This document shows, in pieces, positions 41,318-51,015 of a stretch of 64,000 nt of DNA. How positions within the stretch are numbered: the stretch's first letter is position 1; each line of letters begins with the position of its first letter. Both the position numbers and the translations under genes were made by a program. Below the pieces are notes generated by a model. It saw nothing but the letters and a program-made list of their open reading frames with translations, had not been told where the DNA came from and searched no databases. This DNA comes from an uncultured Collinsella sp. Its GTDB lineage: Bacteria > Actinomycetota > Coriobacteriia > Coriobacteriales > Coriobacteriaceae. Location of the stretch: contig CAAFGG010000032.1 of assembly GCA_900762325.1 (NCBI GenBank), positions 92,070-156,069 of the forward strand, given 5' to 3'.

Positions 41318-42040
41318 TTACTTAAGGTAGCCGTCGGCACGAAGCTTCTTGAGATCGGAATCTTTGACCTCGCAACCGGCGGGCAGCACCATGAACACGC
41401 GGTCGCCCACCTCCTTGACCGTGGCACCCAGACCGCAGGCAAAGCCGTAAGAGAAGTCCAAGACGCGCTTGGCAACTTCGGTGCGTACGCCCACAAAAAT
41501 CAGTGCGACAGGCTGCTTGGTGCGAACGCGGCGCACCACGGTCTCCACGTCGTCATAGCTCTCGGGGCGCAGGACATAGGCCGGCAGCTGCGGCGTGGCG
41601 TTGATGATATTGCTCGCATAGGCCGAGGCATCGCTCGGTGCAGGCGCGGGTGCAGCGGCGGCACGGGCGCGGGTATTCTCGGCGTAGCTCGACGGCGTGT
41701 CATAGGCACCAGGACGATAACCGCTCGCAACACTGTCCTGCGAGCGCGAAGGCGGGTTATACGTCGTGGCATGGCGGGAGTCATCGCCGACCAGCTGACC
41801 GGAGCGCGTATACACGGCAACCGACTCAGCTTCACCGCGGCGCGTCTGGCCAAGCAGGCCGTTGCTCGGCTCGTCTTGGGTGTAGAAGCCCTCGCCCGAA
41901 GCACCACTGTAGCCGTTGTTCTGATAGCCATCGTCGTAGCCGTCATCGTAGCCGTAGTCGTCGTCCTGGCCATAACCCTGGTCGTAACCCTGCTGGCCGC
42001 CCAGGTGCATCTTATTTTTAATCTCGTCAAGGAAGCCCAT
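41318..42040 (-). CDS. sepF: Cell division protein SepF
   Basis: SepF anchors FtsZ to the membrane, replacing FtsA in actinobacteria. The 240 residues begin MGFLDEIKNKMH, an amphipathic membrane helix. They continue with a Gly/Tyr/Asp-rich linker (about 15-45) and a Ser/Ala/Pro-rich disordered part, and end with the conserved SepF domain (about 150-240) with VLRPESYDDVETVVRRVRTKQPVAL in parts and VFMVLPAGCEV. AGAGGACACAACC precedes the ATG at 42040. Its neighbours yggS, yggT and divIVA are typical. Confidence 0.9.
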   Translation of the reverse strand: MGFLDEIKNKMHLGGQQGYDQGYGQDDDYGYDDGYDDGYQNNGYSGASGEGFYTQDEPSNGLLGQTRRGEAESVAVYTRSGQLVGDDSRHATTYNPPSRSQDSVASGYRPGAYDTPSSYAENTRARAAAAPAPAPSDASAYASNIINATPQLPAYVLRPESYDDVETVVRRVRTKQPVALIFVGVRTEVAKRVLDFSYGFACGLGATVKEVGDRVFMVLPAGCEVKDSDLKKLRADGYLK

Positions 42041-42100
42041 GGTTGTGTCCTCTCGCGGTTTAGTGCAGGCGCCCCGATAATCAGTGCGCACTTCAGAGCC

Positions 42101-42838
42101 TTATTTTACTGCAAACTCCGGGCTAAATACTACCCTGCCCAGGCGAACGAGCGTAGAGCCCTCCTCAAGGGCAGACTCAAAGTCCTCGCTCATACCGCAG
42201 GAAAGCTCAGGCAGGTTCAAATCGGGATGCGCCGCCTCCAGCTCATCCCTCAGCTCACGAAGCCCCGCAAAGGTGCGGCGTGCCACATCCTTATTCCCCC
42301 GGGGCGCCATAGTCATAAGCCCCTGTACGCAAATTCCCTCAAGTTCTGCAAGCTCACCCGCGGCGGCGCGAATCTCATCGGGTGAAAAGCCTCCCTTCGA
42401 CTCCTCACCACTCACATTGACCTCAATGAGCACACGCTGGGGGCCGACGAGCTCGCCTGCCTCAATCTTGCGAACAGCACGGCTCGAGATCGCCTGCGCC
42501 AGATGCAGCGAACCCACCGAGTGAATCAGCTCGGCTGAGCCCAGCACCGCATTGATCTTATTGGTCTGCAGGTTGCCGATCATATCGAAGCGCACCTCGG
42601 GCAGCTCCGGATGCTCCGCCAGACCCGTGAGCTTGCGAACCAGCTCCTGCGGGCGGTTCTCGGCAAAATGGCGATACCCCGCCTGGATGGCGGCAACGGT
42701 CTCATCGACACCAACGGTCTTGGACACGGCAATGAGGCTCGCGGCGTCGTGGGGACGGCCCGCGCGATCGAGCGCCGCATAAAAACGTTCCAGAATCTGC
42801 TCGCGGCGAGCGCGCATCAAGTCCAAATAGTTATCCAT
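42101..42838 (-). CDS. yggS: YggS/PLPBP family pyridoxal phosphate homeostasis protein
   Basis: The 245-residue protein binds PLP and helps keep the balance of vitamin B6 and some amino acids. The PLP lysine is in LIAVSKTVGVDE near residue 36. The blocks HFAENRPQELVRKL, FDMIGNLQTNKIN, VLIEVNVSGEESKGGF, and LSCGMSEDFESALEEGSTLVRLG follow in order. GGAGGCGATTGGCA precedes the ATG at 42838. It usually follows pgeF in actinobacteria; here the pst-phoU genes lie between them. Confidence 0.92.
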   Translation of the reverse strand: MDNYLDLMRARREQILERFYAALDRAGRPHDAASLIAVSKTVGVDETVAAIQAGYRHFAENRPQELVRKLTGLAEHPELPEVRFDMIGNLQTNKINAVLGSAELIHSVGSLHLAQAISSRAVRKIEAGELVGPQRVLIEVNVSGEESKGGFSPDEIRAAAGELAELEGICVQGLMTMAPRGNKDVARRTFAGLRELRDELEAAHPDLNLPELSCGMSEDFESALEEGSTLVRLGRVVFSPEFAVK

Positions 42839-42888
42839 TGCCAATCGCCTCCGCTGACAGCCAAACAAGTAGTCCCATGCTAACGCAA

Positions 42889-42920
42889 GAGCGCGGCCCC
42901 GCATGTGCAAGGCCGCGCTC
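42889..42920 (-). terminator. Hairpin after phoU
   Basis: GAGCGCGGCC (42889-42898) pairs exactly with GGCCGCGCTC (42911-42920). On the minus strand it is followed by TTGCGTT, a weak T-tract. It separates the pst-phoU genes from yggS. Confidence 0.65.
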
Positions 42921-42957
42921 ACTTAGGTATTTACAATCTTTCGACGAACGGGGTTAC

Positions 42958-43815
42958 TTACTCCTCGTCGTCCTCGCCATCGTCCTCATCCTCAAGATGA
43001 TCGAGCAGGTAGCGAAGACCCTCGCTGACCTCGTTAACGGGCACCTTGGCAACGTAGCGTGCATCGACGGCGGGCCTCATGATAACACCCTCGCCCGAAG
43101 GCACGCGCATGCTCTCGAGCTCATCCTCATCAGTGCAGGCGATATCACCGGCAGTCATACGCTGTCCGGTCAACAGGAAGGTCAGACGGCAGGCGGCATC
43201 GATGGAAATCGAGGCGATGCGATCGAGATAGCGCGATACCATGATGGCGCGGCGCAGGTCGTCATAGTTGCTGTCGTCGTCCATAAAATCGCCCGTGTCC
43301 ATGCGGTTAAAGGTGCGGAAGAACTTCTCGTAGGCGGCGTGCACTGGCTCGTCCTCGACGGCCAAGTTGCAGATGATGGACATGTCGTTGGTGACGAGCG
43401 CAGAAAGCGAAGAGCCCAGCACCTGGTAGACGGCCTCAGCCTCGGCCTCGACCGTGCCGACAAGCTCCTTGGGCAGCGAGATGTCGGCCTTGATCATATG
43501 ACGCGTGGCGCGGCAAATCTGGCGAACCTTATCGGTCATGCGCTGCAGGTTAAAGTCGACGTAGATGATCGTCTGCAACAAGCGGAAGTCGGAGGCGACC
43601 GGTGACTGCGTGGCAATCAGGTTGTAGCAGACGGCCTCCAGGTTGGCGCAGCGTGCGTCAATCGAAAGCGTGCGCTTCTTGGTCTTGGTGGCGAGCTTGC
43701 GGTCGTCGGTCACATAGGCCTTCACGGCATCGTGGAGGGCCAGATCGACGGCCTCGTAGATGCTCAGCATCTCGTGACGGGCCTCGATGAGCTGACGGGA
43801 AAACAGTTTGCGCAT
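42958..43815 (-). CDS. phoU: PhoU family phosphate signalling regulator
   Basis: PhoU links the Pst transporter to phosphate-responsive regulation and limits uptake. The 285-residue all-helical protein has the two-fold PhoU repeat: the first half includes ATQSPVASDFRLLQTIIYVDFNLQRMTD, read in pieces, and the second YDDLRRAIMVSRYLDRIASIS. A unique tail of about 60 residues ends in a run of Asp and Glu (EDEDDGEDDEE). It is longer than the usual 220 residues because of that tail. It follows pstB by 92 bases, the usual order. Confidence 0.85.
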   Translation of the reverse strand: MRKLFSRQLIEARHEMLSIYEAVDLALHDAVKAYVTDDRKLATKTKKRTLSIDARCANLEAVCYNLIATQSPVASDFRLLQTIIYVDFNLQRMTDKVRQICRATRHMIKADISLPKELVGTVEAEAEAVYQVLGSSLSALVTNDMSIICNLAVEDEPVHAAYEKFFRTFNRMDTGDFMDDDSNYDDLRRAIMVSRYLDRIASISIDAACRLTFLLTGQRMTAGDIACTDEDELESMRVPSGEGVIMRPAVDARYVAKVPVNEVSEGLRYLLDHLEDEDDGEDDEE

Positions 43816-43907
43816 GGTTCACTCCAATCAGTTGGGTGCGGTCATGCCACCCGCACAGTGAATACGCACCGGACCAGATCCGATCGGCTTGGGACTAGTC
43901 GCACCGA

Positions 43908-44711
<804 letters not shown>

Positions 44712-44723
44712 GGGACTCCTTAA

Positions 44724-45629
44724 CTAGCGACGCTTACGCGACAGGAAGCGCGCAAACAGGTTGAAGGCCAAAATGATCACCATCAGCAAGAGCGCAGTGC
44801 CGTAGGCTGCGTTCATGTTGATGCCGTCGTTGGCAAGCAGGTACAGGTGAACCGTCATGGGGCGGCCGGAATCGAGCGGCGAAATAGGCAGGTTGATGGC
44901 CTGGCCCATGGTGTAGAGCACCACCGCGGTCTCGCCAATGGCACGGCCGATGGCGAGGACGATGCCCGTGGCAATACGGCCAAAGGCAGAAGGAAGCACG
45001 ATCTTGGAGACAACCTGCCACTTGGTGGCGCCCAGGCCGTACGCGCCCCAACGGATATAGCGCGGAACGGCGCGAATGGCCTCTTCGGTGGTGCGCATGA
45101 CGATGGGGAGCATCAAGAGCGCGAGTGCCAGAGCGGCAGAGACCATCGAAAGGCCCAGGCCCATAGCCTCGACAAACAAGGCGTAGCCAAACAGGCCCAT
45201 AACGATGGAGGGCACCGAGGCCAAAGCGTCAGCAGCGTAGCGAATGAGCTCGACGACCTTGCCCTGCTTGGCGTACTCGGCCAGATAGACGGCTGCCAGC
45301 ACAGCGATCGGCGTGCAGATAAGCATGGCGAGCGCCGTCACGTAGACGGTCGAGACGATCGTGGGCCAAATACCGCCCTCGGCGTTGACGCCCTGGGGCC
45401 AACCGAAGATAAAGTCGAGCGAGATGTGTGGCAGGCCGTTGATGACCACGTAGGCGATGATAGCGACCAGCACCAGCGTGGTGATGTAGGCAGCGGCACG
45501 GAACACGCCAAGCATGATCTTGTTGGACAGGTCCTTGTTGATGCGGCCCTTCTTGCCGTGGGAAAGGGCACGCTTGATGCGCTCGCGCGACGAGGTCGTA
45601 TCGACCGTCGTGTCAACGGAATCGGACAT
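44724..45629 (-). CDS. pstA: Phosphate ABC transporter permease PstA
   Basis: One of the two membrane subunits of the Pst phosphate importer. The 301-residue protein has a cytoplasmic N-terminus and six membrane segments. The permease loop reads EEAIRAVPRYIRWGAYGLGATKWQVVSKIVLPSA in parts, followed by ATGIVLAIGRAIGETAVVLYT, typical of PstA. GGGGGTAGGCT precedes the ATG. It starts 3 bases after pstC ends. Confidence 0.92.
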   Translation of the reverse strand: MSDSVDTTVDTTSSRERIKRALSHGKKGRINKDLSNKIMLGVFRAAAYITTLVLVAIIAYVVINGLPHISLDFIFGWPQGVNAEGGIWPTIVSTVYVTALAMLICTPIAVLAAVYLAEYAKQGKVVELIRYAADALASVPSIVMGLFGYALFVEAMGLGLSMVSAALALALLMLPIVMRTTEEAIRAVPRYIRWGAYGLGATKWQVVSKIVLPSAFGRIATGIVLAIGRAIGETAVVLYTMGQAINLPISPLDSGRPMTVHLYLLANDGINMNAAYGTALLLMVIILAFNLFARFLSRKRR

Positions 45630-45632
45630 AGC

Positions 45633-46559
45633 CTACCCCCTCTTCTTCTTGGAAATCAGACGGACGATGCCCACCAGCGTGGCGGAGATGATAAACAGGA
45701 CCACACCCATGCCGAACAGCGCCGAGCGGTGCAGACCCGAGGAATAGCTCATGTCGAGCGCAATCTGGCTCGTGAGCGTCGAGATGGGGCTCGCAATGCT
45801 GTCGGGAATAACCGGGGCGTTACCTACGACCATGAGCACGGCCATGGTCTCGCCGATGGCACGGCCCATACCCAGCACGATGGCATCAACAATACCCAGC
45901 TTCGCGGCAGGTAGCACGACCTTATAGATGGTCTGCCACTTGGTGGCGCCCATGGCATACGATGCCTCGCGAATGCCCATGGGAATGGAATTGAGAGCAT
46001 CGATGGTGAGCGTGGTGATGGTAGGGACGATCATGATGGCGAGCACAAACCACGCCGTCAGCGCACCAAAACCAAGGCCGCCGGTCAGTTGTGCGATAAA
46101 CGGGCGGATGATGATCATGCCAAAGAAGCCGTAGATGATGGAGGGTATGCCCGCCAGTAGGTCGACGGCAGGGCTGATGAGCTTGCGCACGCGCTTGCTG
46201 GCAATCTCGACCAGGTAAACGGCCGTACCCACGCCCAGCGGCACGCCCATGGCGAGCGCACCGACGGTCACCAGACCCGAGCCGGCAAGCAGCGACAAGA
46301 TGCCGTAGTGGCCCTCGGAAGGCGCCCACGTAAAGCTAAAGAAGTCCGCCAGACCGATGTCGGTAAAGACGGGAAGCGCCGAGTACGTGGTAAAGACAAA
46401 AATCAAGATGACGGTAACGACCGCCAAGAACGCGCAGGCAAAGAAGATCCACTGCAGCGCTTTCTCCTTGATATAGGTACTGCGCGATACGAGCGCCAGC
46501 TCGCGCTTCTTGGGCGCCTGAGCATTCTGCTCAGCCTGGGAGTTTTCCTGTGCTTCCAT
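45633..46559 (-). CDS. pstC: Phosphate ABC transporter permease PstC
   Basis: The partner permease of PstA. The 308 residues have a charged N-terminus, six membrane segments, LAGIPSIIYGFFGMIII, and the loop LNSIPMGIREASYAMGATKWQT followed by GMGRAIGETMAVLMV. The ATG at 46559 is preceded by GGGGAG at 8 bases; a GTG at 46568 overlaps the pstS stop and is less likely. pstC begins 1 base after pstS ends. Confidence 0.92.
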   Translation of the reverse strand: MEAQENSQAEQNAQAPKKRELALVSRSTYIKEKALQWIFFACAFLAVVTVILIFVFTTYSALPVFTDIGLADFFSFTWAPSEGHYGILSLLAGSGLVTVGALAMGVPLGVGTAVYLVEIASKRVRKLISPAVDLLAGIPSIIYGFFGMIIIRPFIAQLTGGLGFGALTAWFVLAIMIVPTITTLTIDALNSIPMGIREASYAMGATKWQTIYKVVLPAAKLGIVDAIVLGMGRAIGETMAVLMVVGNAPVIPDSIASPISTLTSQIALDMSYSSGLHRSALFGMGVVLFIISATLVGIVRLISKKKRG

Positions 46560-46560
46560 G

Positions 46561-47397
46561 CTACTCACTCCCCTTCTCGTCGTTGGTGACGGGAATAAAG
46601 CCCGCCTCGCGAATCTGCTTGTCCATCTTTTCGGACGTCACGTAGTCGATGTAATCCTGCGCCTGCTGCGAAGGCTCGCCCTTCACAAAGAAGTAAAGGT
46701 CGCGCGAGATGGGATAGCCGCCGCTCGCGACCGTCTTCTCGGACGCCTCAACATGATTGACCGAGACGGCCTTGACCGAGGTCTTGGCGTTGAGGCTATC
46801 GACGAAGCCCAGCGAAATGTAGCCAATGGCACCGCGCGAACGAGATACCACGTCGCGCACCTGGCCCGTGCCCGAAAGAACGGCCGAGCGGCGATCGAAC
46901 GGGGTGCCATCCATCACGATGGTGCGAAAGGCCTCACGCGTGCCGGACGCCTCATCTCGGTTGATGACCTGAATCCTCAGGTCCTCGCCACCGACCTCTT
47001 TCCAATTGGTAATCTTGCCGGCGTAGATATCGCGGAGCTGCTCGGTCGAGAGGTTATCGACGGGGTTATCGTCGTTCACGATGACCGCGATACCGTCGTG
47101 GGCAATGACGATGGGAGTCAGGCCCAGATCCTGTTCGTCGGCATTGAGTCCACGGGAGGAGCTGGCGATATCGGCCGTGCCGGCGCTGACGGCCTCGATG
47201 CCAGCGGAAGAACCCAAACCGGAAACGAGCACGTCGATGCCGGTCTCCTCCTTAAAGCCCTCGGCCGCAATCTCGGCGATAGGAAGGCAGGTCGTGGAGC
47301 CGGCCACGGTAATGGAAGAGGTAGAAGATCCCGAAGAACAGGCGCACAGCGTAAGCGTAAGCACAGCAGCGCTCAGGACCGATACGATCTTTCTCAT
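46561..47397 (-). CDS. pstS: Phosphate-binding lipoprotein PstS
   Basis: PstS binds phosphate outside the membrane for import. The 278-residue lipoprotein has a signal peptide with the lipobox LTLCAC, a Ser-rich linker, then ITVAGSTTCLPIAEIAAEGF, SSAGIEAVSAGTADIASSSR and NRDEASGTREAF, which give the phosphate-binding loops. The ATG overlaps the pgeF stop in ATGA, so its translation is coupled to pgeF. No Pho box was recognised immediately upstream, since that DNA is pgeF coding sequence. Confidence 0.93.
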   Translation of the reverse strand: MRKIVSVLSAAVLTLTLCACSSGSSTSSITVAGSTTCLPIAEIAAEGFKEETGIDVLVSGLGSSAGIEAVSAGTADIASSSRGLNADEQDLGLTPIVIAHDGIAVIVNDDNPVDNLSTEQLRDIYAGKITNWKEVGGEDLRIQVINRDEASGTREAFRTIVMDGTPFDRRSAVLSGTGQVRDVVSRSRGAIGYISLGFVDSLNAKTSVKAVSVNHVEASEKTVASGGYPISRDLYFFVKGEPSQQAQDYIDYVTSEKMDKQIREAGFIPVTNDEKGSE

Positions 47398-48194
47398 AGC
47401 ATCACGCCGATCGCAGCATGGCGCCCACAGGTGCCGTCCTCGTTACGGTAGGAATAAAAGCGGTCGTTCTGACGCACGGTCGAAAGCTGGGTATCCACGA
47501 TATTATCCGCGTCGACACCGACATCTACCAGCGCCTCGCGAATGGCAGCGGAAAGATCGAGCATGCGAGAGGTACTCGCATCGACGCAAGAGAACTCGGC
47601 GGCAAAGCGATCCATGAGTTCCTGGGATACCTCATATTCGTCACCCAAGATATGGGGGCCGATATAGGCGGAAACGTCGCTCGCATCGCAACCAACAGCA
47701 TCGCAAAGCGCCTGGCACGCCTTGGCGGAAATGCGTGCAATCGTGCCCTTCCAACCGGAGTGCACCACGGCAAATCCGCCAGGGGCCACCAGCACCACGG
47801 GAACGCAGTCGGCAAAGCAGAGCAGCACGGGTACGTTATGCGCCGTACAGACGATGGCATCGCAGCCCTCGGCAATCTGCTCGCGGACGTCCTCAAGGTC
47901 ATCGGCGCCGTTCGAGGTCACCGCAACGATATGGTCGCCATGGACCTGATTGGGAACGAGCAGGTTGTGCTCGCACTCGGCGGCACCCATAGCCTCGAGC
48001 GCGCGACGACGATTTTCTTGAACAGCAAAGGGGTCATCGCCAACATGCGAGCCCAAGTTGAGTGAGGAGTACGCATCTTCGGAAACACCACCGGCGCGCT
48101 CGGTGAAGGCAAAGCGAACATCGGATGTCGCGCCTTCCACCAACGTAACTCCATCATGGTCGACACGCGAAACGTTGTCCGCACGTGCTGCCAT
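47394..48194 (-). CDS. pgeF: Peptidoglycan editing factor PgeF (YfiH/laccase-domain family)
   Basis: The 266-residue protein belongs to the family once called polyphenol oxidases. Known members edit wrong residues in peptidoglycan precursors or act as purine nucleoside enzymes. Motifs include LNLGSHVGDDPFAVQENRR, NLLVPNQVHGDHIVAV, CFADCVPVVLV, VVHSGWKGTIARI with the key histidine, and IGPHILGDEYEV. AGGAGGCTTTAGT precedes the ATG at 48194. It follows ftsZ, as in many actinobacteria, but pstS rather than yggS comes next. Confidence 0.9.
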   Translation of the reverse strand: MAARADNVSRVDHDGVTLVEGATSDVRFAFTERAGGVSEDAYSSLNLGSHVGDDPFAVQENRRRALEAMGAAECEHNLLVPNQVHGDHIVAVTSNGADDLEDVREQIAEGCDAIVCTAHNVPVLLCFADCVPVVLVAPGGFAVVHSGWKGTIARISAKACQALCDAVGCDASDVSAYIGPHILGDEYEVSQELMDRFAAEFSCVDASTSRMLDLSAAIREALVDVGVDADNIVDTQLSTVRQNDRFYSYRNEDGTCGRHAAIGVML

Positions 48195-48349
48195 ACTAAA
48201 GCCTCCTAATAACACAAGTACCGCGGCATCGCCGCTACAGCCCGCGTTTATACGGCTGTCATACTTCTCTAAAAGGATACCTGCTGCGCTGGAGGCAATC
48301 GTAAAGGGAACGTAAAGAGATTGGAGGTTCTAGTTTACAATGTCGAAAT

Positions 48350-48378
48350 AAAAAGGGCGCGTCCATACGGACACGCCC
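48350..48378 (-). terminator. Intrinsic terminator of ftsZ
   Basis: On the minus strand GGGCGTGTCC pairs with GGACGCGCCC (one G-U) and is followed by TTTTTATTT. It separates the division genes from pgeF and the pst operon. Confidence 0.88.
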
Positions 48379-48404
48379 CTGTGCACAACAATGCAAAGAA
48401 CGAC

Positions 48405-49559
48405 TTAGAAGCTACCGCGCTTCAGGAAGTCAGGAAGCTCGAACTGATCGTTGCCGAAGTTAGGAAGCTCGGTGCCACCGACGTTGCGGGTCGGAGCGGC
48501 CTGAGCCGGGCTCGTGGCAGGAGCGGTGCGCTGCGGCTCAGCGGAGGCAGCGGCCTTGCTCTGAGACTGCTGAGCAGCAAAGAGCTCGTCCTGACGGTTG
48601 ACGTTGGAGTCGGAGAAGCCCGTAGCGATGACGGTGATACGCACCTGATCGCCCAGGGACTCGTCGACAACGGTACCGAAGATGATGTTGGCCTCGGGGT
48701 CGACGGCGTTGGCGACAACGTCGGCGGCGTCGCTGATCTCCTGGATGCCCAGGTCCTTGGAACCGGCGATGGAGAGCAGCACGCGCGTGGCGCCATCGAT
48801 GGAGCTCTCGAGCAGCGGGCTGGAGATGGCCTGCTGGGCAGCGTCGACGGCACGGGTGTCCCCAGAAGAGGTACCGATACCCATCATGGCGGTACCGGCC
48901 TGCTTCATGATGGTCTTAACATCGGCGAAGTCCAGGTTGATGATACCGGGGACGGTGATGAGGTCGGTGATGCCCTGGGTGCCCTGGGAAAGGACGCCAT
49001 CGGCAATCGCGAAGGCCTCGAGCATGGTGGTCTTCTTCTCGGCGATGTCGAGCAGCTTATCGTTAGGGATGACAATCATGGTGTCGACGCAATCGGAGAG
49101 GGTCTTAATACCCTCCTCGGCACTCTTCTTGCGCTTGCGGCCCTCGAAGGTGAAGGGCTTGGTCACGACGGCGACGGTCAGTGCACCGACCTCGTTCATC
49201 GCGATATCGGCAACGATGGGAGCAGCGCCGGTACCGGTGCCACCGCCCTCGCCGCAGGTGATGAACACCATGTCGGCGCCAGCAAGCGCCTCGGCAATGT
49301 CGTCGCGGGACTCATCGGCAGCCTTGCGGCCAACCTCGGGGTTGGCGCCGGCGCCCAGGCCGCGGGTAAGGTCGGTGCCGATGTGCACCTTGATATCGGC
49401 ATCAGAGATCGCGAGTGCCTGAGCATCGGTGTTGATGGCAACAAACTCGACGCCGCGGATGCCCTCTTCGATCATTCGATTGACCGCGTTGGTACCGCCG
49501 CCGCCGACGCCGACCACCTTAATGACGGCAAGGTAGTTGTTGATCTCTGTCTCGTGCAT
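48405..49559 (-). CDS. ftsZ: Cell division GTPase FtsZ
   Basis: FtsZ polymerises at mid-cell and guides septum synthesis. The 384 residues have the GTPase domain with VVGVGGGGTNAVNRMI, the tubulin signature CGEGGGTGTGAAPIVAD near residue 105 and the T7 loop NLDFADVKTIM. A disordered Gln/Ala/Pro-rich linker (about 320-360) follows, and the C-terminal peptide FELPDFLKRGSF is expected to bind SepF. CGGAGGACCGAC precedes the ATG at 49559. A 200-base gap upstream allows its own promoter. Confidence 0.97.
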   Translation of the reverse strand: MHETEINNYLAVIKVVGVGGGGTNAVNRMIEEGIRGVEFVAINTDAQALAISDADIKVHIGTDLTRGLGAGANPEVGRKAADESRDDIAEALAGADMVFITCGEGGGTGTGAAPIVADIAMNEVGALTVAVVTKPFTFEGRKRKKSAEEGIKTLSDCVDTMIVIPNDKLLDIAEKKTTMLEAFAIADGVLSQGTQGITDLITVPGIINLDFADVKTIMKQAGTAMMGIGTSSGDTRAVDAAQQAISSPLLESSIDGATRVLLSIAGSKDLGIQEISDAADVVANAVDPEANIIFGTVVDESLGDQVRITVIATGFSDSNVNRQDELFAAQQSQSKAAASAEPQRTAPATSPAQAAPTRNVGGTELPNFGNDQFELPDFLKRGSF

Positions 49560-49680
49560 GTCGGTCCTCCGAACAAAGGTTATAGCCATAGCATGGGTCG
49601 ACCCCTGCGCACATTAACCTTCAGGTTGAAAGTAAATGCAAAGGTAAACCGTATTATGTTTGCACATTATGAACGTATCA

Positions 49681-49694
49681 GTCAAATAATTGAC
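49681..49694. promoter_or_regulatory. Palindrome upstream of ftsZ
   Basis: GTCAA-ATAA-TTGAC is a perfect inverted repeat in the AT-rich gap between ftsQ and ftsZ, about 122 bases before the ftsZ start. It may be a protein-binding site; the factor is unknown. Confidence 0.3.
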
Positions 49695-49758
49695 CGTGAA
49701 AACCAAACAAACCAGATAAACGGCGTGGTATGGCCCCTCAACAAAGCATCAACCAGCG

Positions 49759-51015
49759 CTACGAGGTCGGAGCATTCCTAAATGTGTAGTTGCCCGGAGA
49801 GCGCACATTGATATACGTTACGCCCTCTACCTGCGAAAGCAACTTGGTGACTACGCGTTCCTTCTTGGCGATATCGTTCGAATCGCCCAGCGACACCTCA
49901 ATGCCGTTATTGAGGTTTGCCGAGATGGCTTCGACCGAAGGCGTGGAAATATCCTTGACTTGTCCCAAGAACTCGCTCGAAAAACCACGCACATAATCCA
50001 GGCCGGCCTTAACGGCTTTGGAGCTCACCGCCTGGCCGGAAACCGGAGCGACATCCGCCGAGACATCAGTCAACAGCACCGCGCCATAATGCTTAGCGAG
50101 CGCCAGCGCGGCATCGATTCCGGTCAAGGTATTTGAGCCCTGCCCTGTCGTGATGACGTTGCCTTGGTCGTCCACTTCGACCGACGTCGACAGTGGGGCG
50201 ATCCAGGTGTCATCATCCCCGATGGCCCAGGCAAGGTCATCGGAGCTGATATAGGCAATTGCGATGACCTTGCGCTCCATAGGCGTAATGATGAGCGTAT
50301 GCGGGAACTGACGCTGGACATCCACGCCCGAGACCCACGGGTTCTGCTTGAGATCCTCGGTAATCTGGTCGGGATCGACGTTAAAAAGCGACGTTCCCTC
50401 GGGCAAATCGATCAGCTGGATAGCATCGTGCTTCGTCACATGCTCGCTGCCTTGAATCTGAATATCAGTGGCGGTAAACAATCCAGAGTTAATCACCACG
50501 ATGGCAACGACGACGAGCACGGCCAAGACGGCCAGAACGCCGCCAGCGATTTTGCCTTTGGCTGTAACGACAGAAGCGGCGTCTGATGTTTTATTTACCA
50601 TCGCCCCAAGTGAAGACAACGGGTTGACGCTTTTTTTACCCGAAGGCTTCTTGACGGTAACCGGCACCGATGTCAGCGAGCGCGGTTTCGATGCGCCCAG
50701 CGTGCGACCCGGACGCGGCGCTTTAGTTCCCGTCGAGGGCTTAGGAGTTGCCATGGGACGGGCAGGCTTGGCGCCCATAACAGGCTTTGACGTCACCGAG
50801 GGACGCGAGGACTTTTTTGCGGCCGGACGATTACCGAGCTGCGAGCCGACAACCGGACGACTGGTCTGTCGAGCATGCCCGACAGGCTTAGAGTGCGCGA
50901 CGATATTGCGTTGAGGTTTGGCAGGCGCGCCGGAACGCCCTCCGGCGCGGCGGAAGGTGGGTTTCGATGCTCTAGAAGCCGAGGAATTTAACTTCCGGTC
51001 TGAGCTCGATGCCAT
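49759..51015 (-). CDS. ftsQ: Cell division protein FtsQ/DivIB
   Basis: A bitopic division protein that works with FtsL and partners to regulate septal synthesis. The 418 residues comprise a very long cytoplasmic part (about 155 residues, rich in Lys, Arg, Pro and Ser), one membrane helix (VLAVLAVLVVVAIVVI), a POTRA domain (FTATDIQIQGSEHVTKHDAIQL onward, in parts) and the FtsQ beta domain. GGGAGGCGT precedes the ATG, which lies inside the end of murB (44-base overlap). The N-terminal part is about three times longer than in many bacteria. Confidence 0.87.
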   Translation of the reverse strand: MASSSDRKLNSSASRASKPTFRRAGGRSGAPAKPQRNIVAHSKPVGHARQTSRPVVGSQLGNRPAAKKSSRPSVTSKPVMGAKPARPMATPKPSTGTKAPRPGRTLGASKPRSLTSVPVTVKKPSGKKSVNPLSSLGAMVNKTSDAASVVTAKGKIAGGVLAVLAVLVVVAIVVINSGLFTATDIQIQGSEHVTKHDAIQLIDLPEGTSLFNVDPDQITEDLKQNPWVSGVDVQRQFPHTLIITPMERKVIAIAYISSDDLAWAIGDDDTWIAPLSTSVEVDDQGNVITTGQGSNTLTGIDAALALAKHYGAVLLTDVSADVAPVSGQAVSSKAVKAGLDYVRGFSSEFLGQVKDISTPSVEAISANLNNGIEVSLGDSNDIAKKERVVTKLLSQVEGVTYINVRSPGNYTFRNAPTS

